DNA of 32,628 nucleotides from QPJE01 sp051747745 (lineage in GTDB: Bacteria; Bacillota; Halanaerobiia; Halanaerobiales; Halanaerobiaceae): positions 1 through 32,628 of the forward strand of contig JBNJGL010000025.1 of the NCBI GenBank assembly GCA_051747745.1. The letters run 5' to 3'. The notes beneath the pieces were generated by a model. The model saw only the letters and a program-made list of their open reading frames with translations. It ran no database searches and was not told where the DNA came from. Shown here in pieces: positions 1 through 5,984 of this stretch. The translations under genes and the position numbers were made by a program. The number at the start of each line of letters is the position of its first letter. Positions within the stretch are counted from its first letter, which is position 1.

Positions 1-73
1 TACAAGCACTGTTTAAGGTTGCACCACAGGCACTCCGTATTTAAATAATTCGTACAGGAACTGTTTAAGGTGG
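1..73. repeat. Imperfect 21-bp direct repeat
   Basis: Two near-identical 21-bp units sit at 1-21 and 53-73, sharing the core ACTGTTTAAGGT and starting with TACA. The second unit runs straight into the dispersed repeat that starts at about 72. The stretch has no convincing reading frame. It may be the decayed end of a mobile element that begins outside the window, but the window edge prevents a decision. Confidence 0.45.
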
Positions 74-134
74 ATTAACGAAAAATGCCTGAAGTTCTGC
101 AAATATCCTTATTATGGACACATCATATTATAAT
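72..134 (+). repeat. Dispersed intergenic repeat, copy A
   Basis: This copy starts GATTAACGAAAAATGC and ends with GGACACATCATATTATAAT. About 60 bp align with copy B at 4716-4772, and the distal half also matches copies at 11751, 14328 (minus) and 15302 (minus). It lies downstream of the rubrerythrin gene, beyond its terminator. The variation between copies suggests old, decaying elements. Confidence 0.6.
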
Positions 135-178
135 AAAAACAATATAAATTAAGACTATAAAGATCAAATAATAAAATT

Positions 179-204
179 AAAAAAAAGGGGGATAGTCCCC
201 CTTC
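179..204 (-). terminator. Rho-independent terminator of rubrerythrin
   Basis: Read on the minus strand, a GGGGG/CCCCC stem with a 5-nt loop is followed directly by eight T residues (positions 186-179). It begins a few bases after the rubrerythrin stop codon at 212. Confidence 0.85.
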
Positions 205-211
205 TTTTAAT

Positions 212-727
212 TTAAGCTTTAAAAGAATTTGCCATTGTCAGATGTTCAGTTTCAATATCGGAAAGAGCTCTAAATATCTGCTGAACTCTTGGCTCAGGAG
301 CTCTTCTGGCAGCCTTTAGATAAAAATCAATCGCTCTTTTTTCATGTTTATTTGCCTCTTCAAAACGATCATAATCATTATCTGGAATATCCGGATCAGG
401 AAGCTCATCAGTTTCAACACCCAGCATATCTTCCAGCAGCTCAGCATGTTCGGCTTCCTGTTTTTTCAGCCTCTTAAAAATAGATTCTGATACCTGATTT
501 TCGGCAGCCTCAGCACATTTTTGGTAAAAAACCATATTATCATTTTCCAGTTCAAGTGCTTGTAAGCAGTCCCTGCGGCTCTGTTCACTCATTTCTACAA
601 CACCATAATCAAGATAATGAGCAGCAGATTTTAAATTCTCACCATCTGCACCACAGAATGGACAGCGGTCAGCAGCTTCTTTTCCGAAATATGTTTCTCC
701 ACAGATTTGACATCTCCACGGTTTAAT
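212..727 (-). CDS. Rubrerythrin with N-terminal rubredoxin-like domain (reverse rubrerythrin)
   Basis: Non-haem diiron peroxide-reductase family protein of about 171 aa, a cytoplasmic oxidative-stress protein of anaerobes. The N-terminus carries a rubredoxin-type iron site (CQIC, then CPFCG). The rest is a four-helix ferritin-like domain with two E-x-x-H ligand motifs (AEHAELL and TEHLTMA) and paired upstream glutamates. In classical rubrerythrin the rubredoxin domain is C-terminal, so this is the reversed arrangement. Start choice: there is no ATG. A GTG at 736 lies inside the Shine-Dalgarno GGAGGTGAT (740-732) and cannot be used efficiently. An ATT at 727, 8 nt after GGAGG, gives a protein starting (M)KPWRC, as relatives usually start. 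An upstream in-frame stop at 748-746 rules out a longer form. The gene is monocistronic with its own terminator, and paired palindromes lie upstream. The family call is secure; peroxide as substrate is inferred from the family. Confidence 0.9.
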   Translation of the reverse strand: MKPWRCQICGETYFGKEAADRCPFCGADGENLKSAAHYLDYGVVEMSEQSRRDCLQALELENDNMVFYQKCAEAAENQVSESIFKRLKKQEAEHAELLEDMLGVETDELPDPDIPDNDYDRFEEANKHEKRAIDFYLKAARRAPEPRVQQIFRALSDIETEHLTMANSFKA

Positions 728-755
728 AAAAATCACCTCCAGTAGTTAGATTTAA

Positions 756-797
756 TTTAAAGATCCTTTAAAATTCACTGTAATCTAAAGATCTTTA
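756..797. promoter_or_regulatory. Paired AAAGATC palindromes upstream of rubrerythrin
   Basis: TTTAAAGATCCTTTAAA (756-772) and TAAAGATCTTTA (786-797) are two closely related palindromes spaced roughly three helical turns apart, just upstream of the rubrerythrin Shine-Dalgarno. This looks like a tandem operator for a dimeric regulator. It does not match the PerR or Fur box consensus. No confident -35/-10 pair is visible on the minus strand. Confidence 0.4.
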
Positions 798-1086
798 AAA
801 TATGTAAAATGTTAAAGGAAATTACTATAAATATTCTCTATTACATCCTATTATCCTGCTTTTTTGTGACATTTTAAATAATGATCCATTTTATATGTCA
901 GTTAAGCTCTATTTTCTTTGGTTGAATTTACAGCAGTAATTATTATAAAGCTGGAATGGAAAATTTAATTCTCAAAATTTGTTTTATAAGAAGATAAAAA
1001 AATGTAGAAAGAAAAGACTTCAAATTCCTCTACTTGCTTTTTTATAGCATAAATTGTATTATTATTAAGTAAGAGAAAAAATATAC
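798..1086. other. Divergent intergenic region without a gene
   Basis: The divergent gap between rubrerythrin and gloA spans 728-1101. This AT-rich part holds no convincing ORF or RNA gene. Apart from the paired palindromes at 756-797 and the gloA promoter at 1034-1062, nothing recognisable was seen. Confidence 0.5.
1034..1062 (+). promoter_or_regulatory. Probable sigma-A promoter of the gloA-DUF969-DUF979 operon
   Basis: TTGCTT (1034-1039), 17 bp, then TATTAT (1057-1062). This is a reasonable match to TTGACA/TATAAT, and it lies about 40 bp upstream of the proposed gloA start. Confidence 0.5.
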
Positions 1087-1101
1087 AAGGGGGTGTAGAA
1101 T

Positions 1102-1485
1102 ATACAGGAATATAATTTTATCCATTCATGTATTAGGGTAATGGATCTGGAAAAATCTATTAACTTCTATAAAGGTGCCTTTAATTTTAAAGAAGCAAAA
1201 AGAAAAGATTTTCCAGAAGATGAGTTTACACTTGTTTATCTGACAGATTATGAAGAAAATTTTGAATTGGAGCTCACTTATAATTATGATCAGGAAGAGC
1301 CTTATATTATTGGAAATGGTTACAGTCATATAGCAGTATCTGTAGATGATCTTGAGGCTTCTCACAGAGAACACAGAGAAAAAGGTTATGAGGTGGGAGA
1401 ACTGCGCAGTCTTTCTGAAGGTTCAAATGGATATTATTTTATCACAGACCCTGATGGATACAGAGTAGAAGTAATCGGAAAATGA
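1102..1485 (+). CDS. gloA: Glyoxalase I (lactoylglutathione lyase, VOC fold), apparent ATA start
   Basis: VOC-fold metalloenzyme that isomerises the methylglyoxal-thiol hemithioacetal; cytoplasmic detoxification. The first ATG (1141) would remove the first beta strand. The open frame extends upstream to a TAG at 1096-1098 and encodes the expected family start, including HSCIRV. Starting at ATA 1102, the four metal ligands are H8, E57 (in ELELTY), H76 (in YSHIAV) and E123 (in YRVEVI). Their spacing is almost that of E. coli GloA (H5, E56, H74, E122), so the upstream residues are needed. The Shine-Dalgarno AAGGGGGTG (1087-1095) leaves 8 nt to the ATA. Length is 127 aa, close to the normal ~130. 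DUF969 follows after 28 bp, probably in the same transcript. The thiol cofactor is unknown. A methylglyoxal synthase gene also lies in this window, at 22955. Confidence 0.85.
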   Translation: MQEYNFIHSCIRVMDLEKSINFYKGAFNFKEAKRKDFPEDEFTLVYLTDYEENFELELTYNYDQEEPYIIGNGYSHIAVSVDDLEASHREHREKGYEVGELRSLSEGSNGYYFITDPDGYRVEVIGK

Positions 1486-1513
1486 AACAGCAGAGTTAAG
1501 AAGGGGGAAAAAA

Positions 1514-2221
1514 ATGATTAGACTTATAGGAGTTGTAATAATACTTGTTGGATTTATTTTTAAATTTGATATAATAGCCGTAGTTTTAACTGCTGGAATC
1601 GTAACAGGTCTTGTAGGAGGGTTGAGTTTTAACGAAATTCTTTCTACACTTGGAGAAGCATTTATAGCAAATAGATATATGTCATTATTTTTAGTTACTT
1701 TACCTGTTATCGGTATACTGGAGCGCTATGGTTTAAGAGAAAGAGCGGCAGAACTTATTAAAAGTATTAAAGCAGTAACTACCGGAAAAGTTTTAACAAC
1801 ATATATGGTAGTAAGAGAACTGGCAGCAGCATTTTCCTTAAGATTAGGTGGACATGTTCAGTTTATCAGACCACTTGTCTATCCGATGGCAGAAGGTGCA
1901 GCAGAGATTAATTTTGAAGAAGTTGGAGAAGAAGAGCTTGAGATTATAAAAGGTTATTCTGCTTCTGCAGAAAACTTTGGTAATTTCTTCGGGCAGAATG
2001 TATTTATTGCCGCAGGTGGAGTTTTACTTATTGTTGGTACATTAAGTGAACTTGGAGTAGAGGTTACACCACTTGCAGTATCCAAAGCCTCGATTCCTAT
2101 AGCAGTGACAGCATTTATTTTCTCAGTAATTTACTACAGAATGCTGGACAAAAGACTTTCTAAAAGACTGACACAAAAAATAAATCCAAAAAAAGATAAA
2201 ATAGAAAGAGGTGCTAAATAA
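1514..2221 (+). CDS. DUF969 family membrane protein
   Basis: Integral membrane protein of 235 aa with about five hydrophobic segments: two near the N-terminus (residues ~3-40), one near 55-70, and two in the C-terminal half. A polar, glutamate-rich loop sits in the middle and a basic tail ends the protein. I recognise it as DUF969, a family found almost always beside DUF979 and often beside pyroglutamyl peptidase, as here. Its biochemical role is not established. Context suggests the pair is a two-component permease for pyroglutamate or a related peptide product (inference). The start is ATG after AAGGGGG. Its TAA stop overlaps the DUF979 ATG by one base (TAATG), so the two are translationally coupled, consistent with a 1:1 complex. 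Confidence 0.8.
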   Translation: MIRLIGVVIILVGFIFKFDIIAVVLTAGIVTGLVGGLSFNEILSTLGEAFIANRYMSLFLVTLPVIGILERYGLRERAAELIKSIKAVTTGKVLTTYMVVRELAAAFSLRLGGHVQFIRPLVYPMAEGAAEINFEEVGEEELEIIKGYSASAENFGNFFGQNVFIAAGGVLLIVGTLSELGVEVTPLAVSKASIPIAVTAFIFSVIYYRMLDKRLSKRLTQKINPKKDKIERGAK

Positions 2222-3135
2222 TGGGGGCAATTTTACTTGAAGGTCTATATATAATGGCAGGTCTGGTTTCCCTGGTTACTGCTTTTACGGCATTTAAAGA
2301 CTCCAAACATCCGACAAGAATGGGAACAACTATTTTCTGGGCACTTCTTGCTTTAGTATTTATAGTTGGTAGATATGTTCCTGCTCAGTTAATTGGAGTA
2401 ATTCTTTTAGTAATGGGAGTTCTGACAGCAACCAAACAGGTTAATTTTGGTTCACAGACAAATGCAGAGGAAAGTGTAAGAGAAGAACGTTCAAATAAGT
2501 ATGGAAATAAGCTTTTTATTCCTGCAATGTCAATAGCTGTAATTGCTTTTGCAGTTGCGCAGTTTACACCTTTAAGCGGACTGGTAGGACTTGGTCTTGG
2601 TGCAATTACTGCAACCGTAATGGCTCTTGTGATGACAAAAGTAGAAGCAAAATATATTGCATATGACGGCAGCAGACTCCTACAGCAGGTAGGTTCTGCC
2701 AGTATTTTACCACAGCTTCTGGCAGCTTTAGGTTCACTTTTTGCAGCTGCAGGAGTTGGAGAAGTAATCGCTTCAGGTATTTCAGGAGTAATTCCTCAGG
2801 GGAATATCCTGGCCGGAGTAGCAGCCTACTGTATCGGTATGGCAGTATTTACCATGATAATGGGTAATGCTTTTGCTGCTTTTGCTGTAATAACTGCAGG
2901 TATAGGTATGCCTTTTGTTTATTCTCAGGGTGCTGACCCTGCTTTTGCAGGATCACTGGCTCTGACAGCCGGATACTGTGGAACACTTATGACTCCGATG
3001 GCTGCGAACTTCAACATTGTACCGGCAGCCATACTGGAAACAAAAAATAAGAACAGAGTTATAATCAGTCAGGTACCATTTGGTATTGTCCTGCTGGGGG
3101 CTCATATTGTTCTCATGTACCTGCTTGCTTTTTAA
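2221..3135 (+). CDS. DUF979 family membrane protein
   Basis: Integral membrane protein of 304 aa with about nine hydrophobic segments broken by a short polar loop (residues ~78-98). The C-terminal half is rich in small residues. A glycine/proline-containing stretch around residues 245-275 (GYCGTLMTPMAANFNIVPA) resembles re-entrant loops of ion-transporter-like carriers; this is a resemblance only. It is recognised as DUF979, the obligate partner of DUF969, and is coupled to it by a TAATG overlap. Pcp follows 122 bp downstream from what seems to be its own promoter. The most economical idea is that DUF969/DUF979 move a substrate or product of Pcp (5-oxoproline or pyroglutamyl peptides) across the membrane. 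The sequence alone does not show direction or substrate. Confidence 0.8.
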   Translation: MGAILLEGLYIMAGLVSLVTAFTAFKDSKHPTRMGTTIFWALLALVFIVGRYVPAQLIGVILLVMGVLTATKQVNFGSQTNAEESVREERSNKYGNKLFIPAMSIAVIAFAVAQFTPLSGLVGLGLGAITATVMALVMTKVEAKYIAYDGSRLLQQVGSASILPQLLAALGSLFAAAGVGEVIASGISGVIPQGNILAGVAAYCIGMAVFTMIMGNAFAAFAVITAGIGMPFVYSQGADPAFAGSLALTAGYCGTLMTPMAANFNIVPAAILETKNKNRVIISQVPFGIVLLGAHIVLMYLLAF

Positions 3136-3173
3136 ATGAAATTAAATTAAAAAAACAATTTATCGTAGATTTC

Positions 3174-3238
3174 CATAACTGTTTTTAAAATCATACTGTA
3201 AAATAGTTATGTGCACTGATTTAACTATATGATATAAT
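3174..3238 (+). promoter_or_regulatory. Inverted repeat and -10 element upstream of pcp
   Basis: CATAACTGTTTT (3174-3185) and AAAATAGTTATG (3200-3211) form an inverted repeat matching at 11 of 12 positions, with a 14-nt spacer. A TATAAT at 3233-3238 is 17 bp downstream of the weak -35 TGTGCA (3210-3215). The right arm therefore abuts the -35, a position typical of a repressor operator. There is no T-tract, so it is not a good terminator for DUF979. Confidence 0.45.
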
Positions 3239-3257
3239 CTAATTGGAGGTGTTATTT

Positions 3258-3899
3258 ATGAAAGTACTGATGACAGCGTTTGATCCATTTGGTGGAGAAT
3301 CAGTTAATCCTGCTTTTGAAGCAGTAAAGCTTATGTCAGATAAAATTGCAGATGCAGAAATAGTAAAACTTGAAGTTCCTACTGTTTTTCATAAATCAAT
3401 TGAAAAAATGGAAAAAAAGATTGATAGTGAAGATCCAGATATAATAATCTGTGTTGGACAGGCAGGCGGCAGATTTGATATGACAGTAGAAAGAGTTGCT
3501 ATCAATGTTGATGATGCCAGAATTGCTGATAATGAAGATAACCAGCCAATAGATGAAAAAATATTTGCAGATGGGAAAAACGCTTATTTTGCAAATATCC
3601 CGATAAAAGCAATGGTTAAAGAAATCAAGGATAATGATATTCCTGCTTCTGTTTCCAATAGTGCCGGCACATTTGTCTGCAACCATATTTTCTATGGATT
3701 AATGTATCTGATAGACAAGAAGTTTTCCGATAAAAGGGGAGGATTTATTCACGTACCATATATCCCTGCTCAGGTTGTCGAAAAGAAAAATCAGCCCAGC
3801 ATGTCGGTTGATGATATTACCGAAGCTTTGGAACTGGCAGTAAAAGCTGCAGTCGAAAATAAAGAAGATATAAAAGAAATCGGTGGTAAAATCAGTTAA
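3258..3899 (+). CDS. pcp: Pyroglutamyl-peptidase I (pyrrolidone-carboxylate peptidase)
   Basis: Cysteine peptidase of family C15 that removes N-terminal pyroglutamate (5-oxoproline) from peptides; cytoplasmic. The protein has 213 aa, the usual length. The catalytic triad is intact: E78 in TVERVAIN, C141 in AGTFVCNHIFYG and H165 in FIHVPYIP. The N-terminal MKVLMTAFDPFGG motif is typical. The ATG at 3258 is preceded by GGAGGTG at 3245-3251. An in-frame TTG at 3243 overlaps that ribosome site and is rejected. It follows the DUF969/DUF979 pair, and upstream lies an inverted repeat suggesting separate regulation. A hairpin terminator follows. Confidence 0.95.
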   Translation: MKVLMTAFDPFGGESVNPAFEAVKLMSDKIADAEIVKLEVPTVFHKSIEKMEKKIDSEDPDIIICVGQAGGRFDMTVERVAINVDDARIADNEDNQPIDEKIFADGKNAYFANIPIKAMVKEIKDNDIPASVSNSAGTFVCNHIFYGLMYLIDKKFSDKRGGFIHVPYIPAQVVEKKNQPSMSVDDITEALELAVKAAVENKEDIKEIGGKIS

Positions 3900-3930
3900 C
3901 AATTAATTTTTATCATAAGAGTGTTGTTCA

Positions 3931-3958
3931 TAAGCCCCGGATCTTCCGGGGCTTATTT
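3931..3958 (+). terminator. Terminator-like hairpin after pcp
   Basis: AAGCCCCGG (3932-3940) and CCGGGGCTT (3946-3954) form a perfect 9-bp GC-rich stem with a 5-nt loop. The T-tail is short (ATTTAC). It lies 32 bp after the pcp stop. Confidence 0.75.
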
Positions 3959-4165
3959 ACTATGTTTTAGGGGAGAGGTTCATTTTAAAGAACGATCAGA
4001 TTTGTGGTTATAGATTTTATTGAAAAAAACCAGATGGGCTGCTCCGTGAAGAGTAAATGTGCTGTGACAAATAAAAAACATGTGCTTTATTGTGAAATTT
4101 TAGTAAATTATAATGAAATTCCAATAACCAGTTTTATAATTTAAACAACTAATAAGGAGGAGAAT

Positions 4166-4723
4166 ATGAGATATTTCAAAAAAGTTGAAGGGGAGAGAAT
4201 CTATCTTTCACCAATTAATCCTGATGATGCTGAAAAATATACTGAATGGTTTAATGATCTTGAATTAACCGTTAATCTTCTCCAGTCAAATATGTTAATA
4301 TCCCCTGGAAAAGAAAAAGAAATTTTAGAAAAGCTCTCTAAAGAAGGGTATAACTTTGCTATTGTAGAAAAAGAAAATGATAGACTTCTGGGGAACTGCA
4401 GTTTAATGGATGTTGACCATGTACACAGGACTTCTGAACTGGGTATTTTTATTGGAGATAAGGACTATCACAGTAAAGGTTATGGAACCGAAGCTTTAAA
4501 TCTCCTTTTGGATTATGCCTTTAATATTTTGAACTTAAAAAATGTAATGTTAAAAGTACATGCTTTTAACAAGAGAGCAGTTAAATGCTACAGAAAAGTC
4601 GGATTTAAAGTAATTGGAAAAAGGCGTTCAGCATTTGAAATAGCTGGGAAAAGACATGATGAAATTTTGATGGATATTTTGAAAGAAGAATTTGAAGGTA
4701 GGCTGAGTCGGCTGGTAGATTAA
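4166..4723 (+). CDS. GNAT-family N-acetyltransferase (RimJ/RimL type)
   Basis: Acetyl-CoA-dependent acyltransferase of 185 aa, Acetyltransf_3/RimL subgroup. The N-terminal part (YLSPINPDDAEKYTEWFND) is the characteristic start of this group. The acetyl-CoA-binding motif A is DYHSKGYGTEAL, around residues 108-119, followed by LNLKNVMLKVHAFNKRAVKCYRKVGFK, where the conserved asparagine and tyrosine normally sit. RimL-type enzymes acetylate N-terminal amines of ribosomal proteins, antibiotics or small amines. The substrate here cannot be told. Start is ATG 4166 after AAGGAGGAG. The gene is alone, and its last codons merge with copy B of the dispersed repeat, so its C-terminus may have been altered by insertion. 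Confidence 0.85.
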   Translation: MRYFKKVEGERIYLSPINPDDAEKYTEWFNDLELTVNLLQSNMLISPGKEKEILEKLSKEGYNFAIVEKENDRLLGNCSLMDVDHVHRTSELGIFIGDKDYHSKGYGTEALNLLLDYAFNILNLKNVMLKVHAFNKRAVKCYRKVGFKVIGKRRSAFEIAGKRHDEILMDILKEEFEGRLSRLVD

Positions 4724-4772
4724 CGAAAAATGCTTAAAGTTTCGCAAATAACCTTTTTGTGTGAGAACCATA
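4716..4772 (+). repeat. Dispersed intergenic repeat, copy B
   Basis: GATTAACGAAAAATGC followed by CTTTTTGTG and an AACCATATTGTAAT tail. It aligns over its whole length with copy A (72-134). It overlaps the stop codon of the acetyltransferase gene. Its distal half (GGTTCTC.CACAAAAAGG on the other strand) is closest to copy D at 14328-14380. Confidence 0.6.
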
Positions 4773-4851
4773 TTGTAATTTCTAAAAGTGTCGATAAAAA
4801 GTATTGTGAGCGGATAAATTATAGCATTAGATGAATAGATATTAAACCTGT

Positions 4852-4886
4852 AAGGAATTTCACATAATGAAATTCCTTATTTTTTT
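4852..4886 (+). terminator. Strong rho-independent terminator
   Basis: AAGGAATTTCA (4852-4862) and TGAAATTCCTT (4868-4878) form a perfect 11-bp stem with a 5-nt loop, followed by A and seven T residues. It lies about 130 bp after the acetyltransferase stop, so it ends either that transcript or a short transcript starting in the gap. Confidence 0.85.
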
Positions 4887-4907
4887 GCAGGTAAATGATA
4901 GTTTCAA

Positions 4908-4938
4908 TTGAATTATATTATATAAGATGTATTATAAT
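4908..4938 (+). promoter_or_regulatory. Probable promoter of the DUF368 gene
   Basis: TTGAAT (4908-4913) is followed after 16 bp by TATTAT (4930-4935); an overlapping TATAAT is at 4933-4938. It lies between a strong terminator and the DUF368 start. Confidence 0.45.
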
Positions 4939-4992
4939 CAGTTTTATTACAGTTTTATAGATTCTCAAAAAATTTAGCAGGTGATTTAATAG

Positions 4993-5772
4993 ATGTCAGG
5001 TATAATTTCTACAAAAGATATAATTTTATTAATAAAATCAGTACCCATAGGGATGGCCAATACTCTACCTGGAGTAAGTGGAGGAACTATGGCTTTAGTT
5101 GTAGGTATTTATCAGAAGTTAATAGAAGCTGTAAAAAAATTTAAATTCAAAACACTTATTCTGGCTGGAACAGGGGTGGCCCTGGGAATATATTTTGGGG
5201 CGGTGTTTATAAGTGATTTTTATACAGCTGCACCTCTGCTGACAGCTTATTTTCTATTTGGACTTGTTCTTGCATCAGCCAGGACAACATATAAAAGAAT
5301 AGGAAGTTTAAATTTTTTAAATATACTTCTTATTTCAGCAGGCTTAATTACAGCACTATTTTTTTCAGCCGGAAGTGGAACAGTAACTCTAAACAGCAGT
5401 ACATATTCTCTGTTTTTTTGGGGAGGATTTTTTGGCAGTATTGCCATGGTTTTACCAGGAATCAGTGGAGGCACACTGCTTATCTTAATTGGCCTCTATC
5501 ATCCCCTTTTAAATGCAGTTAACAGTTTTGATTTTCTGCTTATTGGTATCTATCTGGCAGGTGTAATATGTGGATTGATTTCATTTGCCTGGGTTTTTTC
5601 TTTTCTGCTGGACAGATACAAAACAAAAATAATGTCTGTGCTCACCGGTTTAATAATCGGATCTTCAGCTGCAGTATTCCCGGAAAGATTTCTGCTGGAG
5701 GGGCTGATGTATTTTGCTGCTGCTGTTTTATTGATAATTTTGCTGGAAGCTGCTGCCAGAAAATTTGCTTAA
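4993..5772 (+). CDS. DUF368 protein, PopT-type undecaprenyl-phosphate translocase
   Basis: Polytopic membrane protein of 259 aa, DUF368 (PF04018). The family was recently shown to recycle undecaprenyl phosphate, the lipid carrier for peptidoglycan and other wall polymers, across the cytoplasmic membrane (PopT), in parallel with DedA-type UptA. The hallmark is an internal pseudo-repeat: PGVSGGTMALVVGIY from P26 and PGISGGTLLILIGLY from P155, each followed by a hydrophobic hairpin. About eight further hydrophobic segments fill the rest. The start ATG follows AGGTGA with a slightly long spacing. It is monocistronic, with its own likely promoter. The family is sure; the translocase role is carried over from other bacteria. 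A variant role, such as pH- or salt-dependent lipid recycling, cannot be excluded. Confidence 0.88.
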   Translation: MSGIISTKDIILLIKSVPIGMANTLPGVSGGTMALVVGIYQKLIEAVKKFKFKTLILAGTGVALGIYFGAVFISDFYTAAPLLTAYFLFGLVLASARTTYKRIGSLNFLNILLISAGLITALFFSAGSGTVTLNSSTYSLFFWGGFFGSIAMVLPGISGGTLLILIGLYHPLLNAVNSFDFLLIGIYLAGVICGLISFAWVFSFLLDRYKTKIMSVLTGLIIGSSAAVFPERFLLEGLMYFAAAVLLIILLEAAARKFA

Positions 5773-5874
5773 AATCTGCTCAGCTTCTGAGTTTTAATAG
5801 ATTGAAGCTTTATACTTTTTAAAATTTAATTTTCAACAACAACTTAATTTATAGCCCGGCAAATTTATATTCCG

Positions 5875-5901
5875 GAGTTATATAGCCTGGTTCTATAACT
5901 C
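5875..5901. repeat. Hairpin between DUF368 and the addB-like gene
   Basis: GAGTTATA (5875-5882) and TATAACTC (5894-5901) form a perfect 8-bp inverted repeat with an 11-nt loop but no T-tract. It lies in a 212-bp gap that otherwise shows no clear promoter or gene. Confidence 0.4.
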
Positions 5902-5984
5902 AAAACCCATCCCGGGTTGATCCAAAAAGTATCAATAAAAATAATAACATTTAACATAACGGTTTAGTTAAAAGAGGTGAAAAT

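Noticed and set aside
3..44. Possible C-terminal tail of a protein (QALFKVAPQALRI) entering from the window edge
   Set aside because: Only 13 codons, no recognisable family, and the same DNA is part of an imperfect direct repeat. Not supportable as a gene.
1126..1374. Minus-strand open frame of 82 codons
   Set aside because: Antisense to gloA, rich in Ile/Phe/Cys as expected for complement of AT-rich coding DNA, with no ribosome site.
4802..4816. A 15-bp match to the E. coli lac operator half (ATTGTGAGCGGATAA)
   Set aside because: The other half-site is absent, there is no sugar operon or lacI-like gene nearby, and the flanking sequence is native AT-rich DNA with no sign of vector. It is most simply chance or part of an unrelated weak site.
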